Shown one piece after another: positions 1 to 11,939 of a stretch of DNA of 64,000 bases. The position numbers and the translations under genes were made by a program. Source of the DNA: Microstegium vimineum (lineage: Eukaryota; Streptophyta; Magnoliopsida; Poales; Poaceae); NCBI GenBank assembly GCA_022036555.1, contig CM039135.1, forward strand, positions 45,202,934 to 45,266,933. Reading direction: 5' to 3'. Below the pieces are notes generated by a model. The model was not told where the DNA came from. It saw only the letters and a program-made list of their open reading frames with translations, and made no database searches. Every line of letters starts with the position of its first letter. Positions within the stretch are counted from its first letter, which is position 1.

Positions 1-2338
1 GTATGCAAACCATTGATGACAGTAAACCATTGATTACAAACCATTGACAGTAAAACTTTTGAATTTTGCTGGCAATCAATAAAAAGTGGCAAAACCATTG
101 ATAAAAAGTAATAAAAATAGTGAGGATTTAATTTAGGAACAATGTTCAGGTATGCAAACCATTGATGACAAAAGAATATAAAAAAAATTGACATTGTTGT
201 CTACTTAGCCAAATAAAAAAAAAACTCGACCTACCGGGATAAGACAGTCCTCCGGCATTACATTAAGAAGAAAACCAACATTAAGAAGAAGACATCAGAC
301 GAGGGGGTTTTTTAACTCAGCTAGAGACCCTTTCACTCTTAGCCAAATCAAACATACAAAACAAAAAATAACAAGCAAGAACACAAGCAAGCAAATAACT
401 GCAAAGATCCATGAGACTAAAATCCAGCTATTAGTGTAAATGTTTTAATTTCTACATAAAGCATCAAGACTTGCAATTGTACAAAAGAGAATGTCTTAGA
501 AAATATGATGCTAGTATCTCCTTTTATGTCCAATCACTATTTTTCATGGCATTCCTTCCCTGTCTAATTCAAAGAGCAAATAGACGAGGAACCTACATCA
601 AAGAAGGCCAATGGAATTGCCTTAGGCAGGGTCCAAAGAGTACAATGATGAAGTTAGGGACAATAGGAAATAAGAACTGGCCTCATGCTAAATAATGCTG
701 CAGTCATATGGTATTATGGTACCTTCTGTGATGTTCAACAGTGATCATGCACCTTTCCAGGCATTTCTTCAGCAATGATGGATCCTTGGACGACACACAA
801 GACTGACAGCAATGTACAGATATTCCATTTCAGCATCGCACAGTGGAAGTTTCATAAAATAGACTTCGACTTTTCTGACTACAAAAATCAAGCAGATGTC
901 CACAAATATAGCCCCCTCTCTCACTCAGTTGGAAAGAAGATACAAAAGTGTCATCCGCTTATCACATTCAAAATCACAGTTTGCTTGTTCACCATTGACA
1001 ACTATTCTCTTCTGACTCTGAAATGGCTTTGTGCCTTGGAGAGGGACTTCTGAAGATGTAGCTCCGCTTCAGTTTTGATGCATAGCATACCATATGCAGA
1101 CACTCCTTGGCTTTCCATCCCACTCCCATCTTTCCAGACTGAAGAAGAACAAGTTTTCATATTGAGATATTTATCACTGCAACAAGCTTCTCAAGCTGGT
1201 GGGGCAGCACCAGCAGAATTTTCCCTGAGGAAATGAGAAAGGATCCCAGCACTCTCATCCTAGTGACTTGGAAAGTCTAGAAGCACCGAGACACCTGCAT
1301 GTTTGAGGGGGCCACACCAATTATTCAGACACTCTGTTGTAAACCTAGTCAACGAGTGCAGTTTATGGTGCTTGGCTGGTGCTTCCACACTACATGAACT
1401 CCTCCTTAGGTCACTCGCACCTGACTCAGCAGCATTCAGGTGGTGGATGGTGTTTTCTGTTTGTCAATAAGGGAAGCTTTATTAATTTCAAGGTCATTAC
1501 ATCGAGTTGATATGACGATCTTCAAACATTCCAGGATACACATTGCATCACAAAAGGATTTAACAAGTTAAGATTTAGATACACTGATAGCACTCGATTT
1601 GTAGACTAGACTGCCATCGACATGCCATGTGGTGGATGTCGTTTTCTGATTGTTTTGGCCCGTTTGGTTCCATGTATAACAGTATAAGGTGTGTATCCTG
1701 AAGGAGAAGCGAAAAGCCTGTGAAACAACATGTGTTGGACGTGCGTTCCCCAGATGCCCTTCAGCACCGAGGCCATATGTTAATGGGGCGATGCAAGCGC
1801 ATCGGCACGTTATGGCTGGGAGACTTGGAAGATCTTTGTACTGTGACGCTTTATAACCCTGTTTGCTAGATGGGTTGCCGCTTTAGCCAATGGCCTCTTC
1901 CTCTATACTTTTTTCTTCTCTTAAATCTTAATAAAATGACACACAGCTCTCCCGTTTTACTCAGTGAATTTTTTTGAAATATTGCAAATGTAGCAGCTAA
2001 TATTGATTTGCATGGCATCACTCTAGAGGATGTGCCTTCCAGCACTTTCAGAGCAACAATTCTGTTTTGTGTCAACTTGGGTCTCATCACTCCGATATAA
2101 AATAGCTAGAAACTATTTAACAAGAAGTATAAAAAGTGGCCAATACAGCCAAAAAAACAAGTTCTAGTGCTCATTGTGTCTATATGATAAGGACAAGAGC
2201 ACAAAGCTTATGATGCTCCAATGTATTGGGTTTGGGAATCCAATGAAGTAACCAATCATGACCGAACATCATTGCAGTGAGTATAGAACCATCACCTGTA
2301 TGTATCAAAGACATTATTTGTCACCTTTACACAACAAA
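1..2338. other. intergenic, no gene seen
   Basis: AT-rich sequence downstream of the G-patch gene. The first 180 bases repeat the phrase 'aaccattgat' several times. Around 1911-1950 there is a stretch resembling the degraded 3' end of a grass LINE (a line like 'aataaaatgacacacagctc'); a similar tail lies at 35070-35100. The part nearest 2338 should hold the 3' UTR of the G-patch gene. No open frame here has a recognisable product. Confidence 0.6.
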
Positions 2339-3825
2339 TCAATGGTCATCCTCATCAGGGCCGGGGCATTCCTTTGCCAACACTTCTGGTGATTCATACT
2401 GAACAAAGGAGGAAAAAGCATCTAGTTTAAAAGGTATGGAAGATGCTGTATCCAAAATAAAAAATTGAGTTTCCTGAAGAAAGCTCGCCTTGCATCCACA
2501 GTAAAGGCAATACTGGTACTGATCACGCAACTTAGACAGTATGTTCTGCAAATCCTGCAAGACAAAGCATGGCATGTTAATCTCTTCCTCTTTGGCAACA
2601 CCAGCACAGTTAGTAAAGTTCAGAATTCACAATTCGTATCCATGCTACTCCTCACTGCCTTCACACGACATGGGTATGAAAAGGCAGGCATACTATTATC
2701 AGGCACCTATAACCATTTATGCTTGGCCTTTTTGAAGCCAAAAAAAAAAAAGCCAAATTATTTTTGAATATCCAAAACATGGTTTTGACGAGTTGGTGAC
2801 AATGGTGGAGGTGGTAAAATGGCTGAACATTCATATGCCTGATTTAATATCATGATTAGTTTTGTGTTAGCTCCAATATATTCTCAGGAATCCCATAAAA
2901 ATTCTACAGACTTCACTAAGGGCATGTTTGAATTTCCACGCTAAAGCTCCAAACAAGTCATCTAAAGTTAGACCTAAACTTTAGCCCACCTCACATTAGA
3001 GTTTCGAGCTCAAAAAATGAGCTAAGTGCTCTAAAGCTTTTAGAGCTCAAAGTTTAGAGGAGATCCAAACAGGCCCTAAGTTTGAGTTTTGTAAATCATA
3101 ATACATAGCACAATCACATTGGGCCAGTGATCCTAAGCAATGTGACCAACATATAAAAATAAAACAAGAAAAAAGAGTAAAATTGACTACCTCTTCAGTG
3201 ATCACCTCCTCTTCCTCCTCTGCCCCTTTCTCCTTCTCCCCCTCGGGTGCCGGTGGCTCCACCTCCCGGTTCTCCAGCTGCGCGAGCGCCTTCTCGGCCT
3301 TGCGGTAATCCCAAACCACCCTCCGGCCCTTCCACTGCGTGCTCTTCCGCGCCCTTAACTCTACCGCCATCTCCTCCTGCTGCCTCCGCTCCCGCTCCAC
3401 GACCTCCTGCGACTTCTCCACCGGCGCCACCGCCGTCGCCGGAGTCAACGCAGGCTCCTCCGCCCCGAGCCCCGCCCGCGAGCGGCGGATCTCGATGCCG
3501 ACCGGCTCGGCCGCGGCGCCGCGGGACTCGGGATCGTACCCCATCTGCTTCAACATCCTGAACCCTATGTTGCTCTCCGGATGGCTTCCGCGAGCCCGGC
3601 CATCGTTCGTGCGTCCTCCTCCCGCTGTTTCCGCTCGCGCTCCTGCCGCCGCCGCTCCGGCCACGGCACGCCCTTCCCGCGCTTCGCCCGCGTCTGCGTC
3701 TGCGCCTGCGCCTGCGTGGGTGGCTGCTTCCGCCGCCCGAGGTTCTTCGGCGGAGACGAGGACGGACTCGACGGGAGGAAGCGGGAGAGGTCGCCCATGT
3801 AGTCCTCGTCGGCGTCGGGCTCCAT
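2339..3825 (-). CDS. GPATCH11: G-patch domain protein, GPATCH11-like (frameshifted as read)
   Basis: Three coding exons on the minus strand: 3825-3191, 2554-2489 and 2398-2339, all joining in phase 0. The protein starts MEPDADEDYMGD, continues with a basic charged region, then a G-patch (NIGFRMLKQMGYDP followed by EPVGIEIRRSRAGLG), a coiled and charged segment, and a C-terminal Cys motif (YCLYCGCK) ending in CPGPDEDDH; this order and this ending are characteristic of the GPATCH11/CCDC75 family. G-patch proteins generally bind and stimulate DEAH-box RNA helicases; the plant role of this member is not established. Exon 1 contains a one-base deletion near 3577-3581: the N-terminal frame hits a stop just before the G-patch, and one extra C would restore a protein of about 253 residues. 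The intron between exons 2 and 3 appears to use a GC donor. Everything outside the frameshift looks intact, so I favour a sequence error over a dead gene. Confidence 0.88.
2920..3076. mobile_element. Tourist-like MITE in the G-patch gene intron
   Basis: A 157-bp element whose ends read GGGCATGTTTG and, inverted, CAAACAGGCCC. It is flanked on both sides by TAA (2917-2919 and 3077-3079), the target duplication of PIF/Harbinger-derived Tourist MITEs. The interior is rich in 'aaagttta/agagctc' palindromes. It sits in intron 1 of the G-patch gene. Confidence 0.8.
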
Positions 3826-4920
3826 GGCGCGCGCCGCGCGTCAGTGATCGGAGTCGGAGAGGAGGGGAACGACGCGCCGTGGAAATCGTGGTGGTGCGGC
3901 CGTGCGGGGGAGGGCGTAGCGGGCTTTGGCCAATTCGGTTTCACAGAGCAATGGACTGGGCTTTAGTTTATTGGCCTTTGGATCACACCGAGTGTTCCTG
4001 CCGATATTAACGCTTCATTGACAGTGGTAACGGAAGGAAATTTGAAATGTGAGCGGGAATGCGTTTTTTTTTACCACATGTATGTAGTTCTTTATTACTA
4101 TTATCAGAATATTATGAAAATTTTAATATCTAAAGAATTGTGCATCTCCTACTCCCTTTCTGGTATTGAAGGTTTATACAATATCAACATTCGCAAGGTC
4201 GTTATTGACAATGATGTTTGAAGATTGGGTTTGTTTGCAATGCCAATGTTTTTTTTTATGAAACAGGAGGGGTGTAAGCCCCTACTGAAATTTTATTATC
4301 AATCAATAGAATATAGATCAAGAAACAAAGAAGTTCAAGAAGATAATGAGAAGAAATACACAAAGGCCTCCAACAAATACCAATGGTTTACCTATAGTTG
4401 TTCAAAATGTGTTAGGCCCTATTTGATTTGGGCCTTCTAAATTTTAGTAACATAAATATTCTTATTTTTTAGTTACTTTGGAGCCAAACACTGTGACTAA
4501 ATGAGACTAAACCACTTAATAAGAGAGACTAAAGTTTAGGAGGGCAAAGCAAACAGTGCCGTAGTCAGGCATCCAAAATGGGAGACGTGCGTCGAATATG
4601 TGAACAACGTTGCGACCGAATTCTAGTGTATCCTAAGATATAGTATGCACATAGGGAGTTCATCATCCGCTAGCGCCCAGACTCGATGATCAGATATTGC
4701 GATAGTTTTAAGGGGATTATAAAAGATATGAATGTTTAGTAGAAATATAAAAAATAAATAAAGGGGGGTAAATAAATAGATACATACATACACAACCGAC
4801 CTAAGTAAAGTTTGCATCCGTGGTATTCCAATTACAATGACGAAGAATTAGTAATTCCGCTAGACACCGTATATACCGAGCTAATAAAATAATGAAGGAG
4901 AGTAGCCAAGGATTATCAGA
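3826..4920. other. intergenic between G-patch and lipoxygenase genes
   Basis: Holds the 5' flank of the minus-strand G-patch gene and the 3' flank of the minus-strand lipoxygenase. Around 4240-4310 a T-run followed by a short conserved-looking stretch ('gaggggtgtaagcccctac') resembles the 3' end of an inverted LINE. A MITE follows at 4415-4560. No gene seen. Confidence 0.55.
4415..4560. mobile_element. Tourist-like MITE
   Basis: Ends read GGCCCTATTTGATTTG and, inverted from the other side, GGCACTGTTTGCTTTG. Flanking triplets are TTA and GTA, one mismatch from a 3-bp target duplication. The interior contains paired 'ctaaattttag/ctaaagtttag' motifs. Confidence 0.55.
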
Positions 4921-7900
4921 TCAGATGGAGGTGCTGTTAGGGATGCCCATCCCTGTGACACCTTGCTGAGAGAAGGGCTTCATGAGCTGGTACGGCACAA
5001 TGCCAGCGCCGCAGCGGTTCTTGAGCTTCCGGTCCTTATTCCTCTTGTCGATGATGCCCTCGATCTCCTTGAGCCGCGCGTTGAACTCCCCGTACGCCTT
5101 GCGCACCGCGGCGTCGTCGTTCCACGGCGCGGTCTCCAGTCCACCGAGGTACTCCTCATCGGGGGAGTGCGTGGACAGCAGGTCAAGCACGGCCATCACA
5201 AGCGTGGCCTGCACCTGCGACGGGAAGCACTCGCGGAGCGCCTGGTCGGGGTTATCCAAAAACGCCGCGAGCTTAGCGGCGTCGACGGGCTCCTCCACGG
5301 GCATGTTGGTGCGCGCGATGGATGGCCGGTTAGGGAAGTAGCCACCGAAGTCGTACTGCCCGAAGTTGACGGCGGCGTGGTGCGCCGACGCGACCCAGAT
5401 GATGGTCGTCAGCACGTGCGCCAAACTCGCCGGCGAGTCGAGCGCCGGCCACCCAGGCGCGTCCTTCTTGTCGCCGTGTCCCACGGTACGGACGTCGTTC
5501 CAGAACGCCTGTAGCTCCACGTCGCCAGCGACGGTGGTTGCGTTCGGGTAGAACCGGGACACGTACGCTGACACCCAGCCCTTGATGGCGTCCCAGACGA
5601 GGAGACCGTCGTTAGCGAACGGGTAGTCTTGGACGGTGAGCCTGAGCCCGTGCTCGGCGTTCGGGTCCTCCACGGCCATCCCTCTACGGACGAGGTCAGC
5701 GGGGAGCGCCTCGGTGTCGAAGCGCCAGAGCTTATCGTACGCGACGGAGCTGAGCTCCATCGCGTACTTCTGCGGCGAGAAGGCGAGCTCGATGATGCCG
5801 CCGGCGTTGATGAGCGCCGACCGTGCCAGCGCGTTGATACGCATGGTGTAACGGAAGTGTGGGTGTAGGAGATGGTACAGCGGGTGCATCTCGCTTAGCT
5901 GCCGGTTGGCCGCGATGATGTAGGGCTCGACGGCGGCGTGCGTGCGTAGGAAGTGGGAGACGAGCTCGTGGTGGCCTGAGTCGTGCGCGCGCACGTGTGA
6001 CTTGGCCATTCGCCATAGCCATGACTCGGTTGTGTCCGTGGACGAGGTGAACACGCGCCGCCACTGCGGGTGTGTCGGTGACGCTGGACGTGTCAGCTCG
6101 ATCGCTAGAAGACGTAGCGTGCCGTCGTCGCAGAGGAAGAAGACCGTGCGCGAGCCGTACATTGTGGTGTTCGCCTGCGCACGGATCTTGTGCACGTACG
6201 GTAGGTACAGGTCGTGGTAGTCTAGCATGAACAGACGCTTCTGTGATACCGCCTCTGCCACCGTCATCACCCGCCCCATCTGCCGCTCTAACACCTCCGC
6301 CGTTATCGCTGACTCCGCTGGCCCGTACACCGCCGGGTCCAGCTTGCTCTTCAGAGGGAACTCCTGCAAGATTTCGCATTTTAGTTTCGGCATTAATAAT
6401 TGTGCAGATGTCAGACATGGATCAATCAAAAAAAGTTGTCTTGGACATGGACTTACTCTGACGAGCTCGATCGCGTACGGGTTCATCCCGGCAAGCGTCT
6501 CCCTGGCGAACTCCTCGTCCCTCAGCCAAGCAAACTTGTCCTCTGCATCAATGCAACAAACAAACAAACAAACAAACAAAAGCCACAGTTGGTGAGGTGA
6601 CCCATGAATTTGAATAATTTTCATGTTTTTTTGTTGCAAACAAAAGTGGTGAATTGCTGAATTTTACATAGAATTCCGTACTCTGGACATTGGCAGGCGT
6701 GTCGAAGAGGAGGACCTGGTCACCAGGGCCATCACGGAGGACCTGTAGCAACCGCGGCACGACGCTACGGAGGATGCCCAGCTGTTCGGGCTTGGGAAGC
6801 TCGACGCCGTCTTCGAACAGCTTATCGATGACGAAGAAGGACGGGAAGGCGAGGTCAGGGTCGATGAGCGTGGACTGCACGGCGGGAACGGCGGCGTGGA
6901 GCACGGACTGCACCGTGGTCACCGAGAACTGCAGGTTCTTCACCTCCGAGAACGCCTCGTCCCTGGGCACGTAGACGTCGCCGCTCCTCGTCTCCGTCTT
7001 TGGGTCCGTCGCCGACATTGGTCGCCCCGTCCGGCACCGCCGCGGGTACGGGAACTCCGCGCTGCCGCCCAGGACGGGCCGCGCCTTCTCGCTGTCGTCG
7101 GGGACGCCCAGGTCGTTGTACGTGGCGTAGTCGTAGATTCGGTCGCTTGGCTTCCTCTCGCCGCCACCGTCCCCGCGCTTCTGTGACAGGTCCATGTTCC
7201 TGTAGCTCTGGAGACCCGGCGGCGTCTGCCCTGGCAGGTAAGGCTGCGTGCGCGCCAGCAAATTTTCAGTTCAGTGGTGGAAATCATTTTCAGTGCTGGT
7301 ATAATTGCTAATGCAAAATATATCGATGTCGTTGGGCCGTGGCATGTGGCTCGGCCCATCTACCGTATCGTTGCTGATGTTTAAGGATCATGCATGGGTG
7401 GGTTGGTAAGTTTTCAGCTAGTTGGCCCATCAACCGTATCATTGCTGTTGTTTTGGACCATGGACGGTTAATAAGTTTTCAGCTTCCATCGTGTTGTACT
7501 CACTCCATTAAAAATATTTATATTTATAATTTTTTTTATTATTATTATTATAGATAAGCCACTAAATATATTTTATAATAATCTTACTTAATAAAAATAT
7601 AAATATTACTAGTTGAATTTAAGAAAGTTAGACCATCACGAACTGTAGCAACACTTTTTTAAGGCCGAGTGAGGAGAGTGAGTATATCTACAAACAGAAC
7701 AATCTTAAAGTCATCGATGTTTTTTTTTTTAGGATTTGACCAAATATTCCTAAGTGATATGGTATGTTTTTGTAATTTGATGATTGGAATACTCAAATTA
7801 CATACTGTACTAGCTAGTAGAAGTAGCTATCAAACCCTGACGAGAATTAATAGACTGACTAGTCATCATTTTTAGATTTTAGATTAGATTGCTGTACTAA

Positions 7901-10744
7901 TAAATGCGACGACTTTACACACAGAATCGAACCCCCTCGATCGATCGATCGATCCCGGATTAAATAAACACTAGTAGTACACTACTGTATAGATATCTTA
8001 TACTCCACCCAGAAAAAACTAGTCCCAATTTCATCAATGATAAAAAGTACGTAGCTTGACTTGTGATGCAGATGACGTACGGCGTATAAGTATGTGTTTC
8101 AACGAGATCGATGGCTCACATGGCTGAATTATATATAATTAATAATAGCCAAAACCAACTTGTGCAAGCTAGCTCGTGTGATTCAAGTCGTTGGAGTACC
8201 GATCGAGTAAAGTAGACAGTTCGATCCCCGGCCGTAATCAATTTCAATTTCAATTCCAGACCGCCCAATCACTGTACGTACCTTGTTAGCGAAGAATACG
8301 CGCTTCCCGTTGCCGGACTTCTTGGGCACCACCCACGAGTTGCACCGGATGGCGAGGAGCGGCGCGGCGCGGGCACCGGAGTCGGCGTCGTCGCTGTCGG
8401 AGCTGGAGCCGGACGCCGAGGAGGCGTAGAGGTTGACGTCCTCGAGGAACATCTCGGTGGTGTGGTTCTCGTTGGTGACCAGTACAGCGCCGACCTCGCC
8501 GAAGCCTTGCGGCACGTCGAAGTGGGCCTCGTATGTCACCACGTCCGCGTCGTTGTCCGCCACCTGGTGTGCGTAGCTCTGCAGCCTGGGTTTCTCCTGC
8601 CCCGTGTCTGCTTTCCACATCCATCGTTAATTTATTATTTCCAAGACAAGGCAAAGCAGCGATTAGTTGTTTATAAATTGTTGTTGTTGTTTCACGAGAT
8701 CTATCAGCTCTGGCAGATGTGTGGTACTTAGTAATTTACAGATACAAGATTAATTATATGCATGGTGACGTATGTATGTACGGCGTCGAGGGTAAATGTA
8801 TCTGCGGGCGGCTGATAAACTGGTTAATAAAAAAAAATACTATATCATAATTGATAAACTAATAAGTACAATAATAAGCTTACAAGCGAACAGTGCCAGT
8901 TTTCATGTAGGGCGTCCAAATGTAAAATAACTAGTTTCAGGAAATGACTGAAATGCAGAGTGTGCGCGTACAACAAATTAAAGTAGAGCGACCTGTGCAG
9001 TAGGTACCAAAAGAAGAAAAAAAAGTCTTAACGTCCTGTTCAACTCTCGTACGGTTCGAGGATCGAAAGCGACGCTCGCTGTCGATCCGATCGTCGATGC
9101 AAACAAACGTGCGCCACATGAATTATATGTACACTGCCATGCGCATCCTATATATTACCAATATAATCGAGATCTTTGGCCATACGTACGTGTACATGTT
9201 GTGCGCGTGTGATGCAGAGACCGTGTCATGTCACTGTTGTACGTTATCTCGATCGGTCCATCCCGTGTACTGTTCACGTCGATCGATGGACATAGGACGG
9301 ACGACTGGAGCAAATTCGAGAGAGTTTGCGCTTGTTCTGTGAGTGCAAGAATTTATGATCTGTACGTGGGTGTACGTAAATATGGTTAAAGTTTAATATT
9401 TTATTACTGACTTTTACTTTTCACGCGGTGTGGCCGGTGGACGTAGCTTGGTCCTGACATATGGATGCATGTAAATGCAGTAAGATCATATATAGTGATC
9501 GACTGAGTCAGACGGCGACCCTCTGGCTCCGTCAGTTGCAAGCAATGGGATCTATTGATCTTCTACTTTCGTGGTTGTTGCGGCACCAAGTTTTTCCAAG
9601 CACCAAAGCACGTGCATATACTATATAAGGTATGGAGGAATAATAGACGACTCCTTCAAAGTACGCATTTTTCTAACGCAATAGTAACTTTTCAACAAAC
9701 GCATTTTTTTTCTCGTGAAATAAATTTCGTTTTTTATCAGCAAAACTTCAAAGTAAAATGACATATATGTCCAAGGGTAGTAAAATAGCGACATGCAGCG
9801 ATTTGTCAATTCTATCTTTTGACTTGGCGGCGGTGGTCGAGGTACAACGTACTAGTAGTTAGTATCACCCCACAGGCCCACACCATGTAAAACGTCAATT
9901 AATATATAGTACTCTTTTTAATAATATGTTCATTAATTAGGAGTTTTATATTCTTTATCATTTTGCCTACTAAAGTCTCTTTCCTTTTGCTAGATTCGTC
10001 CTACTTATAAAAGACGGCTTTGAGAAATTAAATATTAATGATTCCCAATCTTAATTAAGCCGTACGTGTTTAATTTATTGTGTTATTCGTTGTGTAATTA
10101 AACAGGAATTGATCGAACAGAATACAGACATATGCACTGTGCATGCATGCTCTCGCAGTCTCATGATCGATTGGCCGTACGTCAAGTGATTTCATTTCAA
10201 AACGATAGAGATGTAACTATTTTATTTTTTGCGAGCATATGTAATTATATATATGCAAAAAAAGAAGTAGCAACTGCAATATACAGCGGGCGAGATTGAG
10301 AGCTCACGTACTTGCGTCGAGCTGGGAGCTGACGAGCTCGAGGTAGAGCGACCTGCCGATGAGGTCCTTGACGTCGTCGATAGCCCTGGACGGCCTCAAG
10401 CTGTTGAGGAACCCGCCGACAGTGACCTTGATGGTCGCCACCGCCGTCACGCGCACCGCCGCCGCCATGGCCGACGCTGCACTGCTGCTGCTGCTGCTCG
10501 GCGCCTCCGACCGTGCTGCCGACGACGACGCCACGCAGCTTATGGTCTTCTTCCTATTCGTCCCTCTGTTCCGCGGCCGAACCAGCGGCGACGACGAAGG
10601 GCTGCTCAGCGACAGCGAGGAGGGGGAGGAGGCAAGCAGGGGGAAGAAGCGAGGCCTAGCTGCTGCTGCTGGTGCTCTGCTGCTGCTACAGCTGAAACAG
10701 CTATGGGCGTTGCTGCGAAATGGCTTGCTGAGATGCAAAGCCAT
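4921..10744 (-). CDS. LOX: 13-lipoxygenase, chloroplast type 2
   Basis: Five exons on the minus strand: 10744-10312, 8607-8282, 7243-6682, 6542-6457 and 6363-4921, all with GT-AG borders and consistent phases, giving about 949 residues. The start is followed by a Ser/Ala/Arg-rich stretch typical of a chloroplast transit peptide, then the PLAT/LH2 beta-barrel (exon 1 end and exon 2) and the lipoxygenase catalytic domain. The non-haem iron ligands are all present: His601 and His606 in HHELVSHFLRTH, His798 and Asn802 in HHAAVNFGQY, and the C-terminal Ile949 (GIPNSTSI). Alanine is kept at the stereo-control site (LINAGGIIE), as in S-type enzymes. Type-2 plant lipoxygenases oxygenate linolenic acid at C13 for jasmonates and green-leaf volatiles; regiospecificity here is inferred from the transit peptide and family resemblance. 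The last exon is unusually long (481 codons with stop). It lies beside the EIL gene, as the herbivore-induced lipoxygenase does in rice. Confidence 0.93.
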
Positions 10745-10762
10745 GCTGCAGCTGCAGGGTGT

Positions 10763-10770
10763 TTATATAA
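10763..10770 (-). promoter_or_regulatory. TATA-like box close to the lipoxygenase start
   Basis: On the minus strand the bases read TTATATAA, about 19 bases upstream of the ATG at 10744. That is too close to serve a transcript including this ATG unless initiation is atypical; an alternative CATATATG lies near 10883-10890. Either could be the core promoter element; the sequence alone does not decide. Confidence 0.3.
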
Positions 10771-11123
10771 TACAACAATACAAATACGCGGCGCAGCGCG
10801 AATTCAAAGGGGAGCGGAGGGAACTTGGGGCTTGCGTGTGTGCTTCTTCTTATTGGTGCTTTTAATGGCGTGTGGGTGGCCGTCATATATGAAGCGAGCT
10901 CAGATGCTGGGCGGACACGACGACGACGTGGGCAGCTTCCTTCCTTCGCTCCCGGAGACGAAGGAGTCGTCAGATCTGACCTAGATTTTGTTTGAAAAGA
11001 TATGTGTTGTGGATATCGCTGACGAGAAAGTCATTTTTCCTTAATTAAGATGATTGTTGGAAAAGCTAGTTGGGGGCACGGATCGAGATATATAGATCAT
11101 TTATTGGGTGATTAGTAACAAAC

Positions 11124-11261
<138 letters not shown>

Positions 11262-11939
11262 GTAAGCAGGGTTTGCTTGTTGGCCTCTGATCAGTCTGAC
11301 TTTGAGAATCAATCCAGTCAACATGTGGAAAGTTTCTTATTTTTATCAAGGTTTGATAAATTAAACTTAGTTTACAGTAGAATGTTACTCCCTTAGATTA
11401 TATTGGACCATTGATGTAAGCCACTAGATAAAAGTCAACATGTACGATATTTTTAACAAGAATTAGTCAAATATATTGTTGTTGAAAAGTCCTCTCCAGC
11501 TCATGAGTGGGCATCGAGAACTGTAATTGCTCATCTAGTATTTTGCAACTAGGCTTACAAAAGGATGGAGGGAAGCGTCTAGACACAATGAAGCAGTACA
11601 GAGACCATGCATGCATTCAACCCCTTCGAGAGCCCCAGAGAGTCTCCAATAAAGAGAGAAGAGAGAGGGGAGCTAGAGACGAGAGGACACAAGAGAAGAT
11701 TTTGCAATACATAATTAGTCAAATATTATCATTTCATCCACTTTTATCCATCTAACCAAACGCAAAAATAACTTATCGTATATATCTATCCAACCAATTG
11801 AACCAAATACGTGCATTATATATACTCTTATCTCAATATACATAAATCGACATATCCCATTTAACTTGGTCACTAGAACCAAACACACCCTAATTAAGAA
11901 GTGTTCGTCCTCAACTTTGTAAAGCTTCAAACAAGATAT

